Assembly: GCA_933228675.1 (NCBI GenBank)
Contig: OW121744.1
Span: forward strand, 93,084,885 to 93,148,884
Direction: 5' to 3'
From: Stomorhina lunata
Taxonomy: Eukaryota; Arthropoda; Insecta; Diptera; Rhiniidae
Length of the DNA stretch: 64,000 nt
Positions 34,655 through 46,936 of this stretch are shown here, piece after piece. The position numbers and the translations under genes were made by a program. The first letter of the stretch is position 1; each line of letters opens with the position of its first letter. The notes under the pieces were generated by a model, which saw only the letters and a program-made list of their open reading frames with translations, was not told the origin of the DNA and searched no databases.

Positions 34655-37325
34655 GCACAGTGGGATGTACAAAAAAATTGGAAAAAATAAGCAAAACTAT
34701 TGTACAGAAAGTATATCTCAATGACAAATTTCTTACAGAAAACTTATTCCAAAGACTACTTTTCTATAGAAAACCCATCCAAAAGATAACTTTTCTATAG
34801 AAACCCCATCCAAAAGACAACTTTTCTATAAAAAAAAGTTATTCCAGAGACAAATTTTTAAAGAAAACCCATCCCAAAGACAACCTTTATAAAGAATACC
34901 AATCCCAAAGACAAATTTTTTAAAGAAAACCAATCCAAAAGACAACCTTTCTAAAGAAAACTCATCACAAAGAAAACTTTTCTATAGAAAACAGATCCCA
35001 AAGGGAACTTTTCTATAGAAAATATATCCAAAGACAAATTTTCTATAGAAAACCCATCCCAAAGTCAACCTTTCTAAGGAAAACCCATCCCAAAAATAAC
35101 TTTTCTATAGAAAACCCATCCACAAAGACAAATTTTCTATAGAAAACCCATCCCAAAGGCAAATTTTCATCCCAAAGATAACTTTTATATAGAAAAATAT
35201 AAAAATAGACAACTTTTCTATAGAAAACTCTTCCCATCGTCAACTTTTCTATAGAAAACTCTTCCCATCGTCAACTTTTCTATAGAAAACTCTTCCCATC
35301 GTCAACTTTTCTATAGAAAACTCTTCCCATCGTCAACTTTTCTATAGAAAATTCTTCCCATCGTCAACTTTTCTATAGAAAACTCTTCCCATCGTCAACT
35401 TTTCTATGGAAAACTCTTCCCATCGTCAACTTTTCTATAGAAAACTCTTCCCATCGTCAACTTTTCTATAGAAAACTCTTCCCATCGTCAACTTTTCTAT
35501 ATAAAACTCTTCCCATCGTCAACTTTTCTATAGAAAATTCTTCCCATCGTCAACTTTTCTATAGAAAACTCTTCCCATCGTCAACTTTTCTATGGAAAAC
35601 TCTTCCCATCGTCAACTTTTCTATAGAAAACTCTTCCCATCGTCAACTTTTCTATAGAAAACTCTTCCCATCGCCAACTTTTCTATAGAAAACTCTTCCC
35701 ATCGTCAACTTTTCTATAGAAAACTCTTCCCATCGTCAACTTTTCTATAGAAAACTCTTCCCATCGTCAACTTTTCTATAGAAAACTCTTCCCATCGTCA
35801 ACTTTTCTATAGAAAACTCTTCCCATCGTCAACTTTTCTATAGAAAACTCTTCCCATCGTCAACTTTTCTACAGAAAACTCTTCCCATCGTCAACTTTTC
35901 TATAGAAAACTCTTCCCATCGTCAACTTTTCTATAGAAAACTCTCCCCATCGTCAACTTTTCTATAGAAAACTCTTCCCATCGTCAACTTTTCTATAGAA
36001 AACTCTTCCCATCGTCAACTTTTCTATAGAAAACTCTTCCCATCGTCAACTTTTCTATAGAAAACTCTTCCCATCGTCAACTTTTCTATAGAAAACTCTT
36101 CCCATCGTCAACTTTTCTATAGAAAACTCTTCCCATCGTCAACTTTTCTATAGAAAACTCTTCCCATCGTCAACTTTTCTATAGAAAACTCTTCCCATCG
36201 TCAACTTTTCTATAGAAAACTCTTCCCATCGTTAACTTTTCTATAGAAAACTCTTCCCATCGTCAACTTTTCTATAGAAAACTCTTCCCATCGTCAACTT
36301 TTCCATAGAAAACTCTTCCCATTGTCAACTTTTCTACAGAAAACTCTTTCCATCGTCAACTTTTCTATAGAAAAATATTACCATCGTCAAGTTTTCTATA
36401 GAAAAATATTACCATCGTCAACTTTTCTATAGAAAACCCTTCCCATCGTCAACTTTTCTATAGGAAACCCTTCCCATCGTCAACTTTTCTATAGAAAACC
36501 CTTCCCATCGTCAACTTTTCTATAGAAAACCCTTCCCATCGTCAACTTTTCTATACAAAACTCTTCCAATCATCAACTTTTCTATAAAAAAAACTCTTCC
36601 CATAGTCAACTTTTCTGCAGAAAACTCTTCATATTGTCAACTTATCCATAGAAAGCTTTTCATATCGTCAACTTATCCATAGAAAACTCTTCCCATAGTC
36701 AACTTTTCTATAACAAACTCTTCCCATCGTCAACTTTTCTATAGAAAACTCTTCCCATCGTCAACTTTTCTATAGAAAACTCTTCCCATCGTCAACTTTT
36801 CTATAGAAAACTCTTCCCATCGTCAACTTTTCTATAGAAAACTCTTCCCATCGTCAACTTTTCTATAGAAAACTCTTCCCATCGTCAACTTTTCTATAGA
36901 AAACTCTTCCCATCGTCAACTTTTCTATAGAAAACTCTTCCCATCGTCAACTTTTCTATAGAAAACTCTTCCCATCGTCAACTTTTCTATAGAAAACTCT
37001 TCCCATCGTCAACTTTTCTATAGAAAACTCTTCCCATCGTCAACTTTTCTATAGAAAACTCTTCCCATCGTCAACTTTTCTATAGAAAACTCTTCCCATC
37101 GTCAACTTTTCTATGGAAAACTCTTTCCATATTCAATTTTTCTATAGAAAACTTTTCCCATCGTCAACTTTTCTATAGTATGCTCTTCCCATTGTCAGCT
37201 TTTCTATAGAAAATTTTGTCCTAACAACAACTTTTTTTATAGAAAAATGCCATAGTAAAAGTTCATAGAAACTTTTACTACAGCAATTTTTTATAGATTT
37301 TTTTTATCAGGTTACCCCACTGTGC
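34655..37325. mobile_element. Array F unit bounded by inverted GCACAGTGGG ends
   Basis: A perfect 10 bp inverted pair, GCACAGTGGG at 34655-34664 and CCCACTGTGC at 37316-37325, encloses the whole of array F plus about 70 bp of non-tandem sequence on each side. This is the arrangement expected of a nonautonomous element whose interior is a tandem array. I could not find a convincing target-site duplication, so the ends may be coincidental. Confidence 0.45.
34735..37260 (-). repeat. 31 bp array, TCGTCAACTTTTCTATAGAA units (family F)
   Basis: About 80 units, regular from 35210 to 36300 and 36700 to 37110. The left part (34735-35200) is diverged, with CCATCCCAAAGACAA in place of TTCCCATCGTCAA, and there is a variable stretch at 36300-36700. 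The unit is nearly the reverse complement of array E's unit (shared TCGTCAACTTTTCTATAG), so E and F are one family. Unlike E, F keeps one orientation throughout. Confidence 0.93.
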
Positions 37326-38575
37326 AACCACACTCGTGTAGCAGCATAATAACACTAAAATACCACAACAAAGTACAAGTTTTAAAGGACACATGAGCGT
37401 ATAAAAAACTTTTAATATATATTTTATTAGGTTCACCTTTTCAAACATTTAGTAGAATATTTTAACGAATAACTACATATTAGATTTTTCTATCTTATAG
37501 AAGAAAATGGAAAAACTGTTGACAAGTATCTATTTAAACCAATAAATAAATAACTTAAAATATCGTTATGTCAGGGCTTACAAAAGTTTAGTCTATGTCA
37601 TAGTCTATAGCTTAATCCGCTTCAGACTAAGACATAGATTAAGTCATAGACTAGGCCTTATCTATGTCTATGTCTTAGTCTGAGTCTTGGTATATGCCTT
37701 AGATTATGCCATGGTCTATGTCTTGGTCTACAGCCTAGACCATAACTTAGTATAGCCTATAACTTAAAATATGATTTGTTTATGTCTTATTTTTGCTTAT
37801 TTTTTAGATTTTCTTTTACGCTTTTGTTTGTTTTTAGTTTATGGCTTGACTTTTGCTTCTGGTAGTAAGAATATCCTTTAAAGACAAATATTCAATGAAT
37901 AAAGTTCAATGTTATAAATTCAATTCATTTCAAATTGTAAAAACGCCAGTAGTTGATGGTTCGAAATTTCTTTACTTAGTACAAGTTTAAGTTGATTAAA
38001 AGTATAGCATATCTTTAGGCTAAACAAAATTATTGCTGATAGGAATTTCTTTCTCAATATTTGATCTAAAGAAATTGTTTTTTAAAGAAAAATGTTCCAA
38101 TATTTGTTCCAATATTTTTATTGTTTTTCATATATTAAAAGGCAGTCGTCGTAGCTTTAAACTTAAGTATAAATTTTAATTGGATTTTCTTTTAGATTTT
38201 TAGCCACTTTTTCACTGCTACAAACAACAATTATACACTTGAGTAAATTGTAAAATTTTCTTTTTGCTGGATGGGAAAAGCGGAAATAGTTAATTTGCAA
38301 AAAATAAAAAAATCAGCACAAAAAAGCTTTTGTTCAATTCAATTAGAAAATTGATGTTAGAAAAACGGTTTTACAGACCAAGAAACAGAAAAATTCTTAG
38401 AAATGTAAATTCAGCAAAAATTTTGGTATAATCAAAAAATAATTGAGGGACTATAAATATTGTAATAAAAACAAAATTTTAAAACTGTTTAGGTGAATTT
38501 AAATATACATTAGATTTCTATTATGTTAATAACTTAAAATAACGAAAATTAGTTTTTAAAAGGTTTTTTCTAATA
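37326..38575. other. Unique spacer with decayed D-like sequence
   Basis: At about 37588-37770 there are scrambled D motifs in both orientations (TAGTCTATGTC and GACTAAGACATAGA) with many mutations, a dead or nascent D array. The rest is unique AT-rich DNA. Confidence 0.65.
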
Positions 38576-39825
38576 ATTTGTCTATAGAAAAGATGTTGGT
38601 AGGAAGAGTTTCAATAAAAAAGTTGCCGATAGGAAGAGTTTTCTAAAGAAAAGTTGTCGGTAGGAAGAGTTTTCTATACAAAAGTTGTCAGTAGGAAGAG
38701 ATTTCTATAGAAAAGTTGTCAGTAGGAAGAGTTTTCTATAGAAAAGTTGTCGGTATGAAGAGTTTTCTATAGAAAAGTTGTCGGTATGAAGAGTTTTCTA
38801 TAGAAAAGTTGTCGGTAGGAAGAGTTTTCTAGAGAAAAGTTGTCGATAGGAAGAGTTTTCTAGAGAAAAGTTGTCGGTAGGAACAATTTTCTAAAGAAAA
38901 GTTGTCGGTAGGAAGTGTTTTCTAGAGAAAAGTTGTCGGTAGGAACCCTTTTCTAAAGAAAAGTTGTCGGTAGGAACAGTTTTCTTGAGAAAAGTTGTCG
39001 GCAGGAAGAGTTGTCGGTAGGAAGAGTTTTCTAGAGAAAAGTTGTCGGTAGGAAGAGTTTTGTAGAGAAATATTGTAGGTAGGAAGAGTTTTCTAGAGAA
39101 AAGTTGTCGGTAGGAAGAATTTTCTTGAGAAAAGTTGTCGGTAGGAAGAGTTTTCTAGAGAAAAGTTGTCGGTAGGAAGAGTTTTCTAGAGAAAAGTTGT
39201 CGGTAGGAAGAATTTTCTTGAGAAAAGTTGTCGGTAGGAAGAGTTTTCTAGAGAAAAGTTGTCGGTAGGAAGAGTTTTCTAGATAAAAGTTTTCGGTAGG
39301 AAGAATTTTAAAGGCAAAAGTAGTCGGAAAAAGGAAGAGTTTTCTTTAGAAAAGTTGTCGGTAGGAACAGTTTCCTATAGAAAAGTAAAATCTTCCTATA
39401 GTCAACTTTTCTACAATAAAGTCTTCCTATCGTCAACTTTTCTATAGTAAACTCTTTCTAAAGAAAAGTTGTCGGTAGGAACAGTTTTCTAGAGAAAAGT
39501 TGTCGGCAGGAAGAGTTTTCTAGAGAAAAGTTGTCGGTAGGAAGAGTTTTCTAGAGAAAAGTTGTCGGTAGGAAGAGTTTTCTAGAGAAAAGTTGTCGGT
39601 AGGAAGAGTTTTGTAAAGAAATAATGTAGGTAGGAAGAATTTTCTTGAGAAAAGCTGTCGGTTGGAAGAGTTTTCTAGAGAAAAGTTGTCGGTAGAAAGA
39701 GTTTTCTAGAGAAAAGTTGTCAGTAGGAAGAATGTCTTCCTACCGTCAACTTTTCTATAGCGAAGTCTTCCTATCGTCAACTTTTCTATCGAAATGACTT
39801 CGTATCGTCAACTTTTATATGATTT
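38576..39825 (+). repeat. 31 bp array, GAAAAGTTGTCGGTAGGAAG units (family G)
   Basis: About 40 units. It is related to E but with TTGTCGGT in place of TTGACGAT, and with the CTATAG core drifted to CTAGAG in most units from 38820 on. Short reversed E-type islands sit at about 39388-39450 and 39730-39815 (TCGTCAACTTTTCTATAG), so two subfamilies are interleaved. Its orientation is opposite to array F. Confidence 0.92.
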
Positions 39826-41091
39826 TTTTGTATTCTTTCAATTTATTGCTTTAAAATAAAGTTTTGTTCTCATTTTGTGTGTCATTTTCCATCTGTTTGG
39901 AAAAGTAACTAAAATATAAGAAACTTTTAACTAATGACATCTCTAATACTTAAAAAACTTTTCTAAATGTCAACCTGGGAATTAGTTGATATTTTCTTTT
40001 TTTTATAAAATTTAATTTAAAGAGATCAAAGTTTAAGGATACTTCAAGTTATCCTTAAAGATTTTTTTTTTTTATTTTTGTTAAATTAAAAGTTTTCAAT
40101 ATCATGACAACTCCATAAACATTCATTATTTTAAATGATCTTGAGGAAACATTAAAATTTATGCTATCATCTTCTTGTTAATGCAGTTGCCTATTTTTGC
40201 CATTTTACAAATATGAGGTAAAAAAGGAGAGGTATCCTTTTTTTCAATTTACCAGAAAAAAAATATGAATGAAAAAAAAAATTAACAAGAAGTAATAAAA
40301 AAATGTTAGTATATAAAATGAAGGAATTTGTTTTTTTTTTTTTTTTGGAAATTTATGGCTACGAGCAACTGCATGTTGATAAAATTTGTTTGTTATTTTT
40401 ACAACATTTACAGCACTTTACATTCCCCTTTCATTTTCCAGTGTAAAAGTTGAAATTTTTTGCGAGCCTTAACAAGTTTTTGAGCCTTGAGAAAAATATA
40501 CATTTTGATCGAACAAATACCAAAACCAAAAACAATAACGTAAATGCATCTGCCAACAAAAAACACGTATAAAAAGGTAATATTTTGGGGTAATAAAAGT
40601 GGGAAAAAACCTACAAAAGATACAGATACTTATACCCTGGGGCATACAAATGTTACTTAACATAACTTTTTATTATTCCAGACTAAAATTTTGTTTAAAC
40701 AAATTCTTTTTACAAGTACAATTTACAAACTTTACTTCCCCTTAATTTTTCTCGAAATTTCCTTTTCCCTTTCTACCATCTCCTTTCTTTGAGTGTACAT
40801 GTATGAGGATTACTTAAGGTACTTCTGTTGGAACATGTTTATCAGCATAAAAATAAATATTTACTTTAGCTTTTTTTATATATTAACAAACTGCATGTTT
40901 GTTAAAGGTTTTTGCAGTCAAAAAGTTGGAGGAAGTAAGTCCTTAGAGTTTTTAGTATAAATATTTATGTTACCCTCAATTTGAGGATCAAATATGTCTT
41001 TTGAAAACAGATAACCTTTGCTTTTTCTTAATTATGGTAAAAGTTGCACCCAAGAGGTCATCAAAGATAAAGGAAATAATTTAGGTAAACT
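39826..41091. other. Unique AT-rich spacer
   Basis: Several poly-A and poly-T runs (for example 40330-40346). A 64-codon ORF at 40469-40663 has no domain. No gene supported. Confidence 0.5.
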
Positions 41092-42064
41092 AATTTTTTC
41101 TATAGAAAAAAATTCGGTAAAATTTTTTTTCTATAGAAAAAAATTCGGTAAAAATTTTTTTCTATAGAAAAAAATTCGGTAAAAATTTTTTTCTATAGAA
41201 AAAAATTCGGTAAAAATTTTTTTCTATAGAAAAAAATTCGTTAAAAATGTTTTTCTATAGAAAAAAATTCGGTAAAAATTTTTTTCTATAGAAAAAAATT
41301 CGGTAAAAATTTTTTTCTTTCGAAAAAAAATCAGTAAAAATTTTTTTCTATAGAAAAAAATTCGGTAAAAATTTTTTTCTATAGAAAAAAATTCGGTAAA
41401 GAAAAAAATTCGCTAACAAGTTTTTTCTATAGAAAAAAATTCGCTAAAAATTTTTTTCTACAGAAAAAAATTCGCTCAAAATTTTTTTCTATAGAAAAAA
41501 ATTCGCTAAAAATTTTTTTCTATAGAAAAAAATTCGCTAAAAATTTTTTTCTATAGAAAAAAATTCGCTAAAAATTTTTTTCTATAGAAAAAAATTCGCT
41601 AAAAATTTTTTTCTATAGAAAAAAATTCGCTAAAAATTTTTTTCTATAGAAAAAAATTCGCTAAAAATTTTCTTCTATAGAAAAAAATTCGCTAAAAATT
41701 TTTTTCTACAGAAAAAAATTCGCTAAAAATTTTTTTCTATAGAAAATTCGCTAAAAATTTTTTTCTATAGAAAAAAATTCGCTAAAAATTTTTTTCTATA
41801 GAAAAAAAATCGCTAAAAATTTTTTTTCTATAGAAAAAAATTCGCTCAAAATTTTTTTCTATAGAAGAAAATTCGCTAAAAATTTTTTTCTATAGAAAAA
41901 AATTCGGTAAAAATTTTTTTCTATAGAAAAAAATTCGCAAAAAATTTTTTTTTTCGCTAAAAATTTTTTTTTTTCGCTAAAAATTTTTTTTTTCGCTAAA
42001 AATTTTTTTCTATAGAAAAAAATTCGCTAAAAATTCGGTAGAAATTTTTTTCTAGAGAAAAAAA
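41092..42064 (+). repeat. 31 bp array, TTTTTTTCTATAGAAAAAAA core (family H)
   Basis: About 31 units of TTTTTTTCTATAGAAAAAAA plus TTCGGTAAAAA (left part) or TTCGCTAAAAA (right part), so a G-to-C variant has spread over the right two thirds. Truncated units occur near 41400 and 41945-41995, where the CTATAG core is deleted. It runs directly into D array 3. Confidence 0.95.
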
Positions 42065-42855
42065 TTAGACTAAAAAATAGACTAAAAAATAGACTAAGAC
42101 ATAGACTAAGACATAGACTAAGACATAGACTAAGACATAGACTAAGACATAGACATAGACTAAGTCATAGACTAAGACATAGACTAAGACATAGACTAAG
42201 ACATAGACTAAGACATAGACTAAGACATAGACTAAGACATAGACTAAGACATAGACTAAGACATAGACTAAGACATAGACTAAGACATAGACTAAGACAT
42301 AGACTAAGACATAGACTAAGACATAGACTAAGACATAGACTAAGACATAGACTAAGACATAGACTAAGACATAGACTAAGACATAGACTAAGACATAGAC
42401 TAAGACATAGACTAAGACATAGACTAAGACATAGACTAAGACATAGACTAAGACATAGACTAAGACATAGACTAAGACATAGACTAAGACATAGACTAAG
42501 ACATAGACTAAGACATAGACTAAGACATAGAGTAAGACATAGACATAGACTAAGTCATAGACTTAGATAAGACAAAGACGTAGACTAAAACATAGACTAA
42601 GACATAGACTAAGATATAGACTAAGATATAGACTAAGACATAGAATAAGACATAGACTAAGATATAGACTAAGGCAAAGACTAAGACATAGACTAAGATA
42701 TAGACTAAGGCATAGACTAAGACATAGACTAAGACATAGAGTAAGACATAGACATAGACTAAGTCATAGACTTAGATAAGACAAAGACGTAGACTAAAAC
42801 ATAGACTAAGACATAGACTAAGACATGGACAAAGACATAGACTAAGATATAGACA
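42065..42855 (-). repeat. 12 bp satellite, reverse orientation (family D, array 3)
   Basis: The first two units are AGACTAAAAAAT (42067-42090), intermediate between the A-rich end of array H and canonical AGACTAAGACAT. About 60 units follow. A complex module with AGAGTAAGACATAGACATAG and ACAAAGACGTAG occurs at 42529 and again at 42738, a 209 bp duplication. Confidence 0.95.
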
Positions 42856-44099
42856 TTTATTTCTACAATTAATATGTAAAGTATCTGAAATACCATCGTT
42901 TTCTTTTAGGATTTGTTTCCAAATGTTTTCCATTTAAGAAAACAGCCTTTCTTTCTGTGCTATTTTCCATTCGTTTGCCTTTTTCTTTGTCTTTTTTTTC
43001 TGTCTATCATAATGTCTGTCTGGCTCCAACTTTCTTCTACCTTTGGGATAGACATTTTTTCACTTAACTTTATGTAATACATAAAACTTTTCATATCAAG
43101 TAAATATATTATATACAGTATTTATATCATGATGATTAGAAAGCAAAATTTAGCACAAACATAAACATGACAGCTAAATAAATCAGCCAACATGAAATGA
43201 ACAGAGATGAAGAATCCTGCTGTTTAGACAAGGACGAAATAGAAAATCTTGTGATAGAAATAAAAACAGTTTTACATACAGAATTTTTTTTTTTTTTTTT
43301 TTTGTTTTACTTCATCAGCATTTATGTACCTTTTATATAAAAAGTAATAGAAATAAATAAAAATTTTCCATCAACATGAAAACACCATTTCTTTAACAAT
43401 ATTTGGTTAAAAATATTTCAAGGATATATTTTAAGTCCAAAGGCTTTTCAAAAAATTAAATCAAATTTAAATTACTTAAGCTTCATTTTCATTTTTCCAA
43501 GAATATTATTCAATTTTAACAAATCTTTAAAAAATTGTGATTTATGTATCAGTTTACCCAGTACCAGACTCTTTTAATGATTTTGTATAAATTTACCCAG
43601 AATAAAGTGTTTGGCTTTTCTTACAAATGAATTTAGTGTGTGTGTGTCTGTGTGTGTGCTTTGAAGGAGATTTCTTAAAGTGTGAGTGACTTGTAAGTTT
43701 TTGTGTGTATTTTTGAATGTGTTTGTGTGTATGACTGATGATCCTTTTTCTTGTATTAAACAGACTGTCTGGTTCATTGGCTTTTTTTCTTTCATTCTTT
43801 TGCGACACCGCAAATTGTTTGGTAATCAACCAATAAAAAATATATAAAATTCATTCATTCATATAAAATATTTTAGGGTGTGTATTGTTTGAAGAATATT
43901 AGATTTATCGAAAGGTTTTATGGTTAAATGGTTCTTTTTATGAATTTTTAATATAGTTTTATTGTTAGATTTAATGAGTTTTAAAAGAAAAAAATATTTA
44001 AACCCTAATTTATAAACGAATTATAAAAGTATCAAAGGCTTATAGTTTGAATTGGGTTATTATTTAATTTGATTTAAAAACAAAAAATATTTTTACAAA
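42856..44099. other. Unique spacer
   Basis: Contains a GT-rich microsatellite at 43636-43659 and a poly-T run near 43287. The two overlapping minus-strand ORFs at 43574-43829 translate the CA-rich strand and look like chance. Confidence 0.5.
43636..43659. repeat. (GT)n microsatellite, interrupted
   Basis: GT dinucleotides with one CT interruption; further GT-rich sequence follows to about 43730. Confidence 0.9.
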
Positions 44100-45314
44100 A
44101 TTTTTCTAAAGAAAAATATTTTTAGCTAAAATTTTTCTATAGAAAACATTTTTAACGAAATTTTTTTTTATAGAAAATTTCAATAAAATAGAATATGTTG
44201 TTAATAGAAATATAATAATAACAACTGAAATTCTTTACCGAATTTTTTCTATTGAAAAAAAAATTAACCGAATTTTTTTCTAAAGAAAAAATATTTTATT
44301 GAAAATTTTTCTAAAGAAGAAAAATTTTACCGAAACTTTTTTCCTAGAAAAAAATGTTAACAATAATTTTTATTATAAATAAAATTTTTACCCAAATTTT
44401 TTCTATACAAAAAAATTTTTACCGATATTTTTTCTATAGAAAAAAAATTTTACCGAAATTTTTTCTATAGAAAAAAATTTTTACCGAAATTTTTTCTATA
44501 GAAAAAAATTTTTACCGAAATTTTTTCTATAGAAAAAAATTTTTACCGAAATTTTTTTCTATTTCTATTTTCTATTTTTACCGGAATTTTTTTTATAGAA
44601 AAAAATTTTTACCCAAATTTTTCTATACAAAAAAATTTTTACCGGAATTTTTTTTTTATAGAAAAAAAATTTTACCCAAATTTTTTCTATACAAAAAAAT
44701 TTTTACCGAAATTTTTTCTATAGAAAAAAATTTTTACCGAAATTTTTTCTATAGAAAAAAATTTTTACCGAAATTTTTTCTATAGATATTTAAAAATTTG
44801 TATCGAAATTTTTTCTATAGAAAAAAATTTTTACCGTAATTTTTTCTATAGAAAAAAATTTTTACCGAAATTTTTTCTATAGCAAAAAATTTTTACCGAA
44901 ATTTTTTCTATAGAAAAAAATTTTTACCGAAATTTTTTCTATAGAAAAAAATTTTTACCGAAATTTTTTCTATAGAAAAAAATTTTTACCGAAATTTTTT
45001 CCGTAGAAAAAAATTTTTACCGAAATTTTTTCTGTAGAAAAAAATTTTTACCGAAATTTTTTCTATAGAAAAAAATTTTTGCCGAAATTTTTTCTATAGA
45101 AAAAAATTTTTGCCGAAATTTTTTCTATAAAAAAAATGTTATCGAAATTTTTTCCATAGAAAAAAATTTTTACTGAAATTTTTTCTATAGAAAAAAATTG
45201 TTACCGAATTTTTTTCTAGAGAAAAAACTTTTTACCGAAATTTTTTCTAGAGAAAAAAATTTTTACCGAAATTTTTTCTATAGAAAAAAATTTTTACCGA
45301 AATTTTTTCTATAG
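44100..45314 (-). repeat. 31 bp array, reverse complement of family H (array I)
   Basis: About 39 units reading ACCGAAATTTTTTCTATAGA on the plus strand. The reverse complement differs from the first units of array H at about one position, so H and I are one family inverted. Left units (44100-44400) are diverged; the centre is regular. The last unit ends at CTATAG (45309-45314) and the D satellite starts immediately. Confidence 0.94.
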
Positions 45315-46060
45315 TCTATGTCTTAGTCTGTGTCTTAGTCTATGTCTTAGTCTATGTCTTAGTCTATGTCTTAGTCTATGTCTTAGTCTATGTCTTAGTC
45401 TATGTCTTATTCTATGTCTTAGTCTATGTCTTAGTCTATGTCTTAGTCTATGTCTTAGTCTATGTCTTATTCTATGTCTTAGTCTATGTCTTATTCTATG
45501 TCTTAGTCTATGTCTTAGTCTATGTCTTAGTCTATGTCTTAGTCTATGTCTTAGTCTATGTCTTAGTCTATGTCTTAGTCTATGTCTTATTCTATGTCTT
45601 AGTCTATGTCTTAGTCTATGTCTTAGTCTATGTCTTAGTCTATGTCTTAGTCTATGTCTTAGTCTATGTCTTAGTCTATGTCTTAGTCTATGTCTTAGTC
45701 TATGTCTTAGTCCATGTCTTAGTCTATGTCTTAGTCTATGTCTTAGTCTATGTCTTAGTCTATGTCTTAGTCTATGTCTTAGTCTATGTCTTAGTCTATG
45801 TCTTAGTCTATGTCTTAGTCTATGTCTTAGTCTATGTCTTAGTCTATGTCTTAGTCTATGTCTTAGTCTATGTCTTAGTCTATATCTTAGTCTATGTCTT
45901 AGTCTATGTCTTAGTCTATGTCTTAGTCTATGTCTTAGTCTATGTCTTAGTCTATGTCTTAGTCAATGTTTTAGTCTATGTCTTTGATTATGTCTTAATT
46001 TTTGTCTTCGTCTGAGCCTTAGGCTTTGTCTTTGTATATGTGTTAGTCTTTATCTTCATT
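45315..46060 (+). repeat. 12 bp satellite TCTATGTCTTAG (family D, array 4)
   Basis: About 57 regular units followed by decaying ones to about 46060. The first D unit is fused to the last CTATAG of array I, so the junction itself reads CTATAGTCTATGTC. Confidence 0.95.
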
Positions 46061-46936
46061 TAATTGCTAATTTTTCAGAATTTTTTTTTTTTTTATTGAA
46101 TTTTTGACTGTTAATCTTTTCACATCCCGAGAAAATAATTAATTTTGTTTAATATTTATTAAAAACTTTAGCCCCAACAACTTAAGGCTTTTAAAGCTTT
46201 CATGCATGTGTGATCATGTTTTTTTATATGTATGTATGTGTTGGTATGTTTATTTAGTCTAGTTGCTGGTATTAAAAAAGTGAAAACTTTCCATAACGAA
46301 AAAAGGGGAAAATGATTAAAATTAAGTAGCGAAAAAAAGCAAATACACAGCAGGAGTTTTTTTATTTAAACAAGTAAATAAGAAATGAAGATGAGCGGAA
46401 AAATAAAACTGACGAAACAAAATGCTCCGTTATGGCAGGATATGAAAAGTTTTATAAAGGGAAGAAAACACATACACACATAAATAAATAACTTCATGTT
46501 AAGATGGTAGTAGTTTGCTTTAACCCTTTTCATCATTTTTGTCTCTTCTTTAGCTTTAAACATATTTTTTCGTATTTTCTATTTAATTTAAAGCAAACAC
46601 TTGAGTTTAAACGAGCAATTTAAAAATAAATAAAAGGACATGTTTACTGCAGGAAATGTAGTTGAATGACTAAAAGGGTGAATGGTTGAGAACGATGACT
46701 TTTTTTGGTTTATAAAGCCCTATCTACCAGCCAAGCATGCATCAACATGCCCAACGACAAGAACTAAAATATAGAAAGAGGTCAAACATTAAATCTTTAA
46801 TCTGAAATCTTTTATGAAATGAACAAAAAAATAATACAAACAAAGAAATATTCAACGACTGAATGAAGAATAAATTGTGCCATGGAATTAAAGCTCAAAA
46901 GACAAATAGACAAAGCTAAAAGTAATAATAGGGGCT
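46061..46936. other. Unique spacer
   Basis: AT-rich. The 65-codon ORF at 46366-46563 has a hydrophobic stretch but no supporting context, so it is not called. Confidence 0.5.

Noticed and set aside
43574..43829. Two overlapping minus-strand ORFs with THTHT runs
   Set aside because: Translation of a CA microsatellite strand, and two frames open at once; no gene signal.
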